Below are positions 34,343-42,570 of a DNA stretch of 64,000 nucleotides, piece after piece. Within the stretch, counting starts at the first letter, position 1. Every line of letters starts with the position of its first letter. The stretch comes from Spirochaetes bacterium ADurb.BinA120 (lineage in GTDB: Bacteria > Spirochaetota > UBA4802 > UBA5368). Position numbers and translations under genes: made by a program. The notes under the pieces are model-generated. The model did not search any database and was not told the origin of the DNA. It was given only the letters and a program-made list of their open reading frames with translations. The stretch is from NCBI GenBank assembly GCA_002069125.1, contig MVZN01000004.1:1-64000 (forward strand), written 5' to 3'.

Positions 34343-36346
34343 TCATTTTCTTTCGATGAAACGAACCCCATACGGCTCTATACGGCGCAAACCATACCAG
34401 CGGCGCCCGGCCGTATGATTGAGCACCACATCCATCCGAGTCCCCTCTTCTGTCGTCCTGCTTACCACCTCCATCCCCATTCCCCTGAAACGCGGCTTTA
34501 GCCCGGCCCTTTTCAGTATTTTTCGAAACAGCAAGAATACCGCCAACGGCCCCGGGGATGTCCCGAAGTAATAAACCCTACCCTTGCCGTACTCGTTCGC
34601 CGTTACGCACGGCGCGCCGCTATAGTGTTTGCGGAAGTCGCGATACCAGGCGATCGGCTTCGCCGTCACCGGCTCCAGGATCTCCGCCCAGACCTCGCTT
34701 TTGGCCGGAATCATGCCCACGCGTATACCCACCTTCCCGGCATTGAGCGACTCGAAGCGTTTTATCCTCAAGCCCGCCATATCCGTAAAAATACCGGGAA
34801 GCTGTGCTCCTGCCGCGTGGTTCTTCAAGTCCCTCGCACCCGCCCTCCATCCGAGCACCAGGGTCCCTCCTTCCCGCACCCACTCGCCCAGACGCCCCAC
34901 AAATTCCGGGTCGGCCATCTGGTACAGCGGGAGGCTCACTATTTTGTAGCGTGAGAGATCCACGCTTTGAGCGCTCTTCACATCGGCGTTTACATTAAAG
35001 AGCGAATATGGAACGAAATGTCTCGCCAACTCGAGGTCATATCCTACCTGCATATAGGGCGTGGGAGTCAGATAGATCCCCTTTGAAAGATATTGCTCCT
35101 TTATCACCCGGCTGTTGTCCTTGTCGTAAACGACGCACGCCGTGGAACGAACGCCCTGATCGGCGAAACGCTCGAATGCCTCGCGGTGCGCGCTCATGTT
35201 TTCCGCGATCGCCGCCGATCTGGAGGTCGGAGCACCATCCGGATCGAACAGCCCGTAACAGAGCTGCTCCTGCCCGAAAGGCGCAGTCCTCCAGCGGAAG
35301 TAATAGATGTGGTCGGCCCCATGGGCGATGGCCTGATTTGTCCACAGCGTCACCTGTTTGTCCGGCGGAAGGTAACCAAGACAGGTGTGGCCCTGGAATC
35401 CGCTGAACTGCTCGAAAACAGCATAGCGGCCCCGATCGTTCAGACCGCGGATATAACTAAGGATATACGCGGTGAAATAGTACGGCAGCGGCTCGTCCTG
35501 GTCGCCCCACACCGGATAATTGTCGAAGGCCACCATCTCCATGTTACGGCAAAGGCGCTCCATGTCGATGACCGGATAATGCGGCGTCGGATAGAGGTTG
35601 GTGGTCACCCATTGGCCTTTTCTGATGTGCCGGCGCAATATTTTCATCTGCATATCGACAAAAGCGACCGCCGAATCCGAACAGAAACGGTCGTAGTCGA
35701 GCGCGAGCCCCGGGCTCTGTATGCTGGAGACCTGTTTTCGCGGAACGGGGACCTGGTCGAAGCGGTCGTAGCAGGTACCCCAGAACACGGTTCCCCATTC
35801 GGAGTTAAGTGATTGAATTTTTCGGTATTTGTTTTTTAGCCATGAGACCCAGGCACCGGCACAGTTAGGACAGACGCATCTGTCCGAGCCCTCATGCCCG
35901 ATCTCGTTGTCGATCTGCCAGCCGATTACCGCTGGATGCTTTCCGTAGCGGCGCGCGAGCGCATCGACAATTTTCGACGCGGCCCTTCGGTAGGTGGTCG
36001 AGTTGTAACAGGCCTGTCGGCGCGTTCCGAAATCACGATAAACCCCCGAGGGATGGATCTGGACCATCCCGGGGTCCTTCTTATACAGCCAGGCGGGGAA
36101 GCTTGCCGTCGGAGTCCCCAGAACCACGCTCAGGCCGTTTGATGCTGCAAGAGCGATCGCCTCGTCGAAAAGGGAAAAGTCGAACCTCCCGGGGGCCGGC
36201 TCCAATAGCGCCCACGCAAACTCCATCATCCTGACCGAGCGAAACCCCATCTCCCTCATCCGCCGAAAATCCGACTTCCATAAAGAACGCTCCCATTGCT
36301 CGGGATAGTAATCCACTCCGAACAGCACGCCCCTTTCATTCTTCAT
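34343..36346 (-). CDS. Beta-galactosidase, glycoside hydrolase family 42
   Basis: A 667-residue GH42 enzyme. The N-terminal barrel opens with LFGVDYYPEQWERSLW; the acid/base Glu is E148 (GWQIDNEIGHEG) and the nucleophile Glu is E312 (VFEQFSGFQGH). Zinc-cluster cysteines typical of the family are in CVCPNCAGAW and ARRYG regions. The trimerisation domain and a small C-terminal beta domain follow. There is no signal peptide, so it works on imported oligosaccharides in the cytoplasm. No transporter or regulator is adjacent, which is unusual for a catabolic GH42. Confidence 0.95.
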   Translation of the reverse strand: MKNERGVLFGVDYYPEQWERSLWKSDFRRMREMGFRSVRMMEFAWALLEPAPGRFDFSLFDEAIALAASNGLSVVLGTPTASFPAWLYKKDPGMVQIHPSGVYRDFGTRRQACYNSTTYRRAASKIVDALARRYGKHPAVIGWQIDNEIGHEGSDRCVCPNCAGAWVSWLKNKYRKIQSLNSEWGTVFWGTCYDRFDQVPVPRKQVSSIQSPGLALDYDRFCSDSAVAFVDMQMKILRRHIRKGQWVTTNLYPTPHYPVIDMERLCRNMEMVAFDNYPVWGDQDEPLPYYFTAYILSYIRGLNDRGRYAVFEQFSGFQGHTCLGYLPPDKQVTLWTNQAIAHGADHIYYFRWRTAPFGQEQLCYGLFDPDGAPTSRSAAIAENMSAHREAFERFADQGVRSTACVVYDKDNSRVIKEQYLSKGIYLTPTPYMQVGYDLELARHFVPYSLFNVNADVKSAQSVDLSRYKIVSLPLYQMADPEFVGRLGEWVREGGTLVLGWRAGARDLKNHAAGAQLPGIFTDMAGLRIKRFESLNAGKVGIRVGMIPAKSEVWAEILEPVTAKPIAWYRDFRKHYSGAPCVTANEYGKGRVYYFGTSPGPLAVFLLFRKILKRAGLKPRFRGMGMEVVSRTTEEGTRMDVVLNHTAGRRWYGLRRIEPYGVRFIERK

Positions 36347-36630
36347 TCATTTTCTCCGTTTCAAGCGTGTTAGCGCCCGCCGCGACGCTGAATATATAAC
36401 GCCCGGCGCAACGCCGCCAGTATTAATTAATTCGAATTCGCGTGAATTCTACCCCCGTTCCCTTATTCCCGACCATCGCCCGAGTCTCCTCTCGCTGCAC
36501 CGAAGGGCCCGTCCTGGCCGGCATCACCCTCACTATGGGAAAACTCTAATTATTATGGGCAGTCATAAAAGTTGGGTTTTCCCGCCCCGCGAAAGTAACA
36601 AAGCTCGTTATTTCTTTCACCGACTGAAGA

Positions 36631-36666
36631 GAGGGGCTGCCAAAAAAGCAGCTTTTGGACAGCCTC
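36631..36666. repeat. Imperfect inverted repeat beside the dispersed sequence
   Basis: Arms ggctg-ccaaaa (from 36635) and ttttgg-a-cagcc (to 36664) give an 11 bp stem with one bulge, flanked by gag / ctc. It resembles both a terminator and the end of a small transposable element. Read on the minus strand it follows the dispersed 31 bp sequence. Confidence 0.55.
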
Positions 36667-36673
36667 GAAATAA

Positions 36674-36704
36674 AAGTACTGATTTTACCGGCAGTTGCAA
36701 TTTA
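36674..36704 (+). repeat. Dispersed 31 bp sequence, copy 1
   Basis: aagtactgattttaccggca at 36674 onward, ending at 36704. It matches the reverse complement of 51951-51981 at 27 of 31 positions. Both copies are intergenic and both have a GC-rich hairpin beside the aagtac end. Confidence 0.6.
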
Positions 36705-36916
36705 AGAAACGGAGCCGGGAATCGTCGGCCTAAGCGAGATGCCCCGGGCATTCAGCTTCAAGGATTTGCCCGCTTCGGCGGGGAACATTTCTGCTCAGCC
36801 GCCAACGGATCGACGGGAATGGGGGGACGGCGGCCTTCGTCTACAAGCCGGGGAACACCCGGGCCAAGCCAAGAAAAAATCGCAAGCTCCAACACGGCGG
36901 AACCGGGCCGGGGATA

Positions 36917-37900
36917 TCAGCTCCTCTGGGGCAGATATTTCAAGGGATCCACTGGCTTTCCGCCGTGCCCTATCTGAAAGTGGATGCTTCGGCTTCCATC
37001 ATCGATCCTTCCTATTACGGCGCCCGAAGGTATGCTTTCACCCTCCTTCACCCTTATCTCTCCCATGCGAGAATACACGGACACGAAGCGTTCGCCATGC
37101 GATATGATCACGTAGCGGCCGTAACCCCGCATGTCTCCGATTCGCTTCACCACTCCGGGCGCGGCCGATACCACGACAGTGCCGGGCCTCCCCGTAATCT
37201 CCACCCCCAGGGGCTTTACACCTTCGGCGGAATCCCTTCGCACGGCGAGCACGCGCGGAAGCGGCCATCTGAAGTCGATGTTCGCCGCCGGTTCGGGCCT
37301 TCCGGCCACGGTTTTTTTTGCTTTAGAGACAGGCCTTCCGCAGGAGGGAACCCTCAGTTTCATTCCCACTTTAATCGCGTCGTTTTTTCTAAGACCGTTC
37401 AGATGGGCAATATCATTGACCGAGCAGCCGTACCGCCTGGAGAGGCCGTAAAGGGTGTCGTTTTTCTTAACCGTGTGGCTTATTGTCCCTTCTGTATTCG
37501 ATGTCGCAGGCTTTTGACTTTGCTTGCGAGCGTTCTCCGCACCGATGAGCTTTTGCCGGTCGCGTGAATCCGGTGTATCCGCCTTTCCGTCGGGCTCGCC
37601 AGCGCCTTTCCCTTCACGCGGGAGTGGCCGTGCTCGACCATGGCCGGTATTTTCATTCCCTGCGTATCCGTTGTCTTCATTTCGGTCCGAATAATCAAAC
37701 CCGAAATCTTCATACACCGTCTCTTCATCACTCCAACGGTGCAGGATGGTCATATCTCTGGCCTGGCTGCGTTCGTAATTTTCGTTATGTATACCGCCAT
37801 CGCCGCGTACGGATACGCTTCGCGGCGGCGCGCAGTACGATCCCCCGGAAAAGACGAACAGCGCAAGCCAGGCGATTGCGCACATCCCTGTTGCCTTCAC
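36917..37900 (-). CDS. LysM and M23-like (LytM) domain protein, probably non-catalytic
   Basis: The start is GTG 37900 (AAAGGAG upstream), giving 327 residues with a signal peptide (ATGMCAIAWLALFVFSGGS). A low-complexity linker precedes a LysM domain (SHTVKKNDTLYGLSRRYGCS to VGMKLRVPS) that binds peptidoglycan. The C-terminal LytM domain (ARGVVKRIGDMRGYGRYVII-type) lacks the HxxxD zinc motif and has a single His (SIHFQIGHG) in place of HxH. This is the degenerate form seen in EnvC/NlpD amidase activators, so a regulatory role in cell separation is likelier than hydrolysis. Confidence 0.88.
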   Translation of the reverse strand: MKATGMCAIAWLALFVFSGGSYCAPPRSVSVRGDGGIHNENYERSQARDMTILHRWSDEETVYEDFGFDYSDRNEDNGYAGNENTGHGRARPLPREGKGAGEPDGKADTPDSRDRQKLIGAENARKQSQKPATSNTEGTISHTVKKNDTLYGLSRRYGCSVNDIAHLNGLRKNDAIKVGMKLRVPSCGRPVSKAKKTVAGRPEPAANIDFRWPLPRVLAVRRDSAEGVKPLGVEITGRPGTVVVSAAPGVVKRIGDMRGYGRYVIISHGERFVSVYSRMGEIRVKEGESIPSGAVIGRIDDGSRSIHFQIGHGGKPVDPLKYLPQRS

Positions 37901-38063
37901 GGAACAACTCCTTTCGTTCCCGGCGCGCGGGAGGCCCTTCCGCTGCCTCAGCGCGGCCAAATGAGCACAGTATCCCTTTATCTAATTATCGGCCCGGCGG
38001 TCTTTATAGTTGAGCATTTTTCCATTCTGGATTCCGGAGAGCCGCGCCCCACCGGCGACTAAG

Positions 38064-38486
38064 CTAACCCTGGCCGCTTCCCGCCGTCGTTATGGTTAGC
38101 TTCCCGTGCCGCACGTCTTTTATGGACAGGAGCCGGTCGGCGATCTTTTTTACGATCCTGGATTCTCCCTTTAGAATGAGGACCTCCAGGCAGTTGTGCT
38201 CGTCGAGGTGGACGTGCACGGCGGAGATAATGTTGCGGTAATTATCGTGCTGGATATCGTTAAGGCGCTCGGCGATCTCCCGCACCTCGTGGCTGTAGAC
38301 GAGGGTGAGGGTGCCAATGACCTCGGACTCCGGCGACGAAGCTTCCTCGCGCACGAGCGCGTCTCGTATCAGATCCCTGATCGCCTCTGACCGGTTTACA
38401 TAGCCTTTCTCCGATATAAGGCCGTCGAACTGCTGGAACAGTTTCTCCTCTATCGAGACGCCAAAGCGCAAAATTCTGTTTGCCAT
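38064..38486 (-). CDS. nikR: NikR nickel-responsive regulator
   Basis: A 140-residue ribbon-helix-helix/ACT protein. The DNA-binding part is ILRFGVSIEEKLFQQFDGLI. The high-affinity nickel site is complete: H80, H91, H93 and C99 (DIQH; SAVHVHLDEHNC), with the same spacing as H76, H87, H89 and C95 of E. coli NikR. The ATG at 38486 is used; a TTG at 38504 is an alternative. It controls nickel uptake or use. The hyp genes at the left edge are a possible target 37 kb away, but no NikR site is seen there. Confidence 0.95.
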   Translation of the reverse strand: MANRILRFGVSIEEKLFQQFDGLISEKGYVNRSEAIRDLIRDALVREEASSPESEVIGTLTLVYSHEVREIAERLNDIQHDNYRNIISAVHVHLDEHNCLEVLILKGESRIVKKIADRLLSIKDVRHGKLTITTAGSGQG

Positions 38487-38519
38487 CGGGGGGCCGTCCT
38501 GCAAGCGCTGATTGACAGC

Positions 38520-38547
38520 AGTCTACAATATTTACGGCGCGTGTCAA
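38520..38547 (-). promoter_or_regulatory. Promoter for nikR
   Basis: On the minus strand TTGACA (38542-38547), 16 bp, TAGACT (38520-38525). A second TTGACA on the plus strand (38512-38517) makes an inverted pair with N24 between them, a candidate site for self-control. Confidence 0.45.
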
Positions 38548-38631
38548 GCAAGTGCGGATTTTCTCTTTACGCTCCGAAAAATCGGCGGGGCGAAGCGGCT
38601 GAATTAATTTTTCCAGGGCCATCATATAGTA

Positions 38632-38660
38632 TTGACATACGGTTTTTACCGGTATAGCAT
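38632..38660 (+). promoter_or_regulatory. Promoter for the 77-aa membrane protein gene
   Basis: TTGACA (38632-38637), 17 bp, TAGCAT (38655-38660). The spacer contains tacggtttttaccggta, an imperfect inverted repeat. Confidence 0.5.
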
Positions 38661-38733
38661 TGATCTGTACGCGGTTTAACGTCTTGATACAGGGCCGTTC
38701 GCCGATCACAAACAACCGTGAGGAACATCCAAT

Positions 38734-38967
38734 ATGACACAGGCCAGCGAAAAGAACGGCCAGAGCGCTTCCGCGCCTCGACGCCGACCGAAAGGCAAAC
38801 CCGGCTCAAGCAGCAAGATTTTCAATATAATCCTGGAATACCGCGAGTCCGGGCTCTTTCAGTGGATAAAGAGACATCCCGAGATCTCGATAGGGATAGT
38901 GGCGCTCTGGGGGATGCTCATCATCGTCTTCTTTCTCTGGTTCATCTTTCACATGATTCCCGGCTGA
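38734..38967 (+). CDS. Small single-span membrane protein, 77 aa
   Basis: GAGGAAC precedes ATG 38734. The N-terminal ~25 residues are polar and basic (APRRRPKGKPGSSSK), then an amphipathic stretch FNIILEYRESGLFQWIKRH, and one membrane helix near residues 51-74 (SIGIVALWGMLIIVFFLWFI). It is divergent from nikR with its own promoter. The family is not recognised; the good translation signals support it. Confidence 0.7.
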   Translation: MTQASEKNGQSASAPRRRPKGKPGSSSKIFNIILEYRESGLFQWIKRHPEISIGIVALWGMLIIVFFLWFIFHMIPG

Positions 38968-39000
38968 GCTTCCCCTGGTGTCGAATGGCCCGCGGCCGGA

Positions 39001-42000
39001 TCATTCCGTTTTCTCGATAATCACATAGCGCCGCTCGGCCCTCTGTATCCCCTCGCAGAAGTCGACGAACTCACCATAATCGGCCGGTTCTATCCTCGCC
39101 GCGCCGACGTGGACCTCTTTCTCGACTACTAGCTCGGTTTCGCCCGCGGCCTTCGACGCGCGTATAGAGGCGTACCCAAACCTGCTTTTAAGCGAGTCCT
39201 CTCTTTCTATTGCCGCTTTACGATAGCCATCCGGCAGCCTGAACCGATACCGCTCCGATTCGTTTACCGGGCGTATTATACGGTATGGATGTGTCCGTGC
39301 CCGTTCGTCCGCAAGGCCGAGCGCCTCGCTCTCGTTTAGCACCGGCGTTAGGATGATCCTGTCGGGGGTCGTAGCGGTAATGGCGAACGCCCTGCCGCTT
39401 ATCCTCAGATCGAAAGGCCCATCCACCGAATCGAGTCCCTCCATTTGAAAATCATCGAGACTGAAGGCAGGGAACATCCGCCCCAGCAAGCGGTTGATCA
39501 TCTCCTCCCTCGTATCCGCGTTAAAAAAAAGGGATCGCAGGCCCTCCCTGCCGCCGTGGAAGCTCACCCGTCCCCTGAATACGGCGTTTCCTCCATCTTC
39601 CAGGCGCACGTCCAGATCGATCCTGCTTCCATCCATCCTCGAGCCCGCGATGGTCCGAATCTCGGCGTAATCCCGGATAACTACAAGGGCATCGGCGCCC
39701 TCCAGGGCCGGAACCACTACCCCAAAACCATTGTAGGATCGCGAGTAATCCATCCACACGCCTCTATGGCGGTCGATCGGGACAAAGAGCAAGGCGTGTG
39801 TGAAACCGGCAGGAGACACAAATCCGCCCAGATCCGGAAAATCCCGTTCCGCGGCAAACGCGATGTATGAGCGTATCCCCAGACACTCCAGGATGGCCCT
39901 GGAAAGCACTGCCTTGTCCTCCGGCGTTCCCCGTTTTTTCATCATCGTTGCCGCCGCGCTATCGGGATAGTACAGTACGTTTCCAAGCGTATCGATTTCC
40001 CGGGAAACGTACTCGTACACGGCGCGGATCGTATCCCGTACATCCCTTGAGCCGAATTTCGAGCGTATGTCATCGGCCCGCAGGTCGGAAGAGCCCCGTA
40101 TGAGAGAGTTGTACCATCGTACGAAATCCTTTTTGTCGCGCATGGTGGATATCGCGTAAATAGGCAGGTAGTTAAGCCGGTTGCCCATCGCCTTCTCCAC
40201 TCTTACCGGGGCCCGATTTTCAATCCTCATGGAGTATTCCATTCCTCCATCGCGCCTTCTTTTACTCACCGGCCCACCGGTAAATACCACCCGCACATCC
40301 ATGTCCTCCGGAACCGTCACCCTGCACGAAAATACGCCGAGCGCCTCGTCAAAATCGTGCACCTCAAGGAGCGGCGTCGCGAAGAACACCGAATCACCAC
40401 GCAGGCTGAACGGATTATCCGCGTAATACGAAACATGTATAATCGAACGCTCGCCAAGTGAAGGAAGTGACAGGAATGAGGAGCCGTCAACCCTGACAAT
40501 CCTGCCCGCATCGCTGTAACCCCCACCCTCCCTATAGACCCGGGCCCTGAGCGGATACACCCTGGAGCCATGATCGAGCCTGAATTCACCATAGCGTTCT
40601 ATTCCTCGGCTGTCGTGCACATAGATTACGTCTTCGCAGAACACGCGGCCGCTTCCGTCACGGTTGAGGCGATACACCCTCTGCCTGAAGAGCACCTCGG
40701 AAGGGGCGCCCGAAGGCTTGATCCCTCCGCGCACCCATCGGTCAATATAGTCCTCCCCCTTTTCCTCGCGTTCCCGTGAAAGAGGATAATCCGGCCCGAG
40801 GCCGGTAACATAGTCCAGAAGATCGCCCATCAGGAAAAGCGACGGGGATATGGCAAGCATCTTACCCCAGTACAGGGACGGCGCCTCTCCCTCGAGATAC
40901 GATATCATTCCGAGACGCAGATAATATTCGGGGTCCTCCTTAACGGCGATGCTTTCAAGGAGCAGCCCGGAGGCGCGTTCGTATTCTCCCATTTCAATTA
41001 GCGCGTCTATCCTCTCGTTATCGTATTCGTGGAAATGATCGAAACGCTCTACAAGATCCACTATTTCAGAGTGTCGCCCCATGCCTCGAAGGATACGGAT
41101 CAGCGCTTCAAGCGCGTTTTTATCGAATTCCGTCTCGATCGCTTTGTGGTACAGCCGGGCGGAGCGCGCCGGGTCGCGTTTGGCGTTGAAAGAGGCTATA
41201 ATCTTTGCCGGAGAGGACGAAGAGGGAAATTCTTTTATTAAAGCCTCGGAATCCTGTTCGAATTCCCTCTCGTAGCCCAGCCCCGCCAGCATGGAGGAGT
41301 ACAAAACCCGAAGCGGCAGAAAGCGCGGCGCCTCCTCCGTCAGGCGCCTTCCCTCTACAAAGGCTTCGGCCATGGACTGGCGGTCGATTAGGTTCTGGAG
41401 ACGGCGGTAACGCGCGGGCATAAACGCAGCGTCGGAATCCGACAGTTCACGATAGATAAGCGCCGCCTCCATATACTCCGCCGTTCCCCGGTCATTGCCG
41501 GAGGCTCCAAGCAGGGATTCCGCCAGAAAATATCGGCACGGAAATCCCGCCTCTGAGCCAATTCCCAGCCTGAAATACTTTTCCGCCTCACGGCTCTCCC
41601 GTTCGCTGAAAAAGCTCCCCAGATGAAAAAGCGCGCCCCTTTCTTTGCCATGCAGCCGCCGAACGAGCTCCGCATAGGGATAATCCATCACCTCCGTAAA
41701 TTCACAAGAGCCGGTCGGGCTGTTCATGGGTATCGTTTCCGTATCGATAGGGACATCGTTCAAATCGGTCACGATCGCCCTGAATTTCCAGTCGTCCTCC
41801 CTGTATAGCTTAATCATCAGCGCCACGGCGCCTTCCGCCTTTAGTTCGACTACGCGAGATGAACGGCGCGCGGCCCTCTCGACATTGGCGAGGGCCAGGC
41901 GACCGTTCAGGTACAGGCGATAAGGGCAGGATGAATAGATCCGTAACCTCACGGGACGTCCCGGGCCGATGGCGGTCGCGGCATAGGCCACCCCCCTTCC

Positions 42001-42570
42001 GGGCGCCAGAACGCGGGCAAAGTCGATTTCCCCTTGTTTAGGGTCGGCGGATACCCTCTTCCAACGCGCTACCTCTCCGGTCGCCGGTGGGGCGATTTCC
42101 GGTAGAAATGGATGATCGATGTCGCCCGCGCCATAGCGATGATAGGGCCCGCTGACCATCCATTTGGATATGGGACGCAGCTCCTTCACTATTCCGGCCA
42201 ACGCTCCAGGCGAGTAGCGGCGCGCCAGCCTTTCGCGTTGCAGCAGAATGCCAAGCCCATAAAGGCCGGCGTGTTCCGGTTTTTCCTCATTCAGTCGCGC
42301 CGCAATCCGCGAAAGGGAATCCTCGACCCTTGCCCTCCCGTAAACGTCTGCAAGCGTCACCAGATCCGACAGGTACAGCGCAGCTTCCGGTGAACCGGGG
42401 TGTTCCATCAACAGGCTCTCGATAGCTTCATACAGGGCGTAATAATCCCCCGCCGCGAATGCCGAAAAAACCCGAGCCTCATACGATGCTGGGTCGCCTC
42501 CAGCGGCCTTTGAAGCGGCCGATAATATTAGAAGAATCGATGCCACGGCGGCGAGATATCTAACGCGCAT
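39001..42570 (-). CDS. Giant exported DUF3857/transglutaminase-like protein, Cys-less paralogue
   Basis: A 1189-residue exported protein (signal peptide MRVRYLAAVASILLILSAAS). Order: TPR-like helices, a beta-sandwich domain (~150-290), TPR repeats, a DUF3857 domain (~640-800), a transglutaminase-like core (~850-950), and a C-terminal beta domain. In the core the nucleophile position is Pro883 (RGTPEDKAVL instead of GDCKD), while His925 and Asp941 remain. Enzymatic activity by the usual mechanism is therefore unlikely. Its start overlaps the end of the active paralogue by 11 bp, so the two are translationally coupled. Confidence 0.88.
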   Translation of the reverse strand: MRVRYLAAVASILLILSAASKAAGGDPASYEARVFSAFAAGDYYALYEAIESLLMEHPGSPEAALYLSDLVTLADVYGRARVEDSLSRIAARLNEEKPEHAGLYGLGILLQRERLARRYSPGALAGIVKELRPISKWMVSGPYHRYGAGDIDHPFLPEIAPPATGEVARWKRVSADPKQGEIDFARVLAPGRGVAYAATAIGPGRPVRLRIYSSCPYRLYLNGRLALANVERAARRSSRVVELKAEGAVALMIKLYREDDWKFRAIVTDLNDVPIDTETIPMNSPTGSCEFTEVMDYPYAELVRRLHGKERGALFHLGSFFSERESREAEKYFRLGIGSEAGFPCRYFLAESLLGASGNDRGTAEYMEAALIYRELSDSDAAFMPARYRRLQNLIDRQSMAEAFVEGRRLTEEAPRFLPLRVLYSSMLAGLGYEREFEQDSEALIKEFPSSSSPAKIIASFNAKRDPARSARLYHKAIETEFDKNALEALIRILRGMGRHSEIVDLVERFDHFHEYDNERIDALIEMGEYERASGLLLESIAVKEDPEYYLRLGMISYLEGEAPSLYWGKMLAISPSLFLMGDLLDYVTGLGPDYPLSREREEKGEDYIDRWVRGGIKPSGAPSEVLFRQRVYRLNRDGSGRVFCEDVIYVHDSRGIERYGEFRLDHGSRVYPLRARVYREGGGYSDAGRIVRVDGSSFLSLPSLGERSIIHVSYYADNPFSLRGDSVFFATPLLEVHDFDEALGVFSCRVTVPEDMDVRVVFTGGPVSKRRRDGGMEYSMRIENRAPVRVEKAMGNRLNYLPIYAISTMRDKKDFVRWYNSLIRGSSDLRADDIRSKFGSRDVRDTIRAVYEYVSREIDTLGNVLYYPDSAAATMMKKRGTPEDKAVLSRAILECLGIRSYIAFAAERDFPDLGGFVSPAGFTHALLFVPIDRHRGVWMDYSRSYNGFGVVVPALEGADALVVIRDYAEIRTIAGSRMDGSRIDLDVRLEDGGNAVFRGRVSFHGGREGLRSLFFNADTREEMINRLLGRMFPAFSLDDFQMEGLDSVDGPFDLRISGRAFAITATTPDRIILTPVLNESEALGLADERARTHPYRIIRPVNESERYRFRLPDGYRKAAIEREDSLKSRFGYASIRASKAAGETELVVEKEVHVGAARIEPADYGEFVDFCEGIQRAERRYVIIEKTE

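Larger units (their letters stand above)
36347..36916. other. 570 bp intergenic region with repeat elements
   Basis: The longest non-coding gap in the window. Bases 36360-36700 are relatively AT-rich. It contains the inverted repeat at 36631-36666 and the dispersed 31 bp sequence at 36674-36704. The remaining part up to 36916 is GC-rich with no convincing gene; open frames across it show no family similarity. It may hold an unrecognised RNA or remains of a mobile element. Confidence 0.5.

Noticed and set aside
36555-36977. 140-codon frame across the long gap
   Set aside because: No similarity, no ribosome site, and it enters the antisense of the LysM gene.
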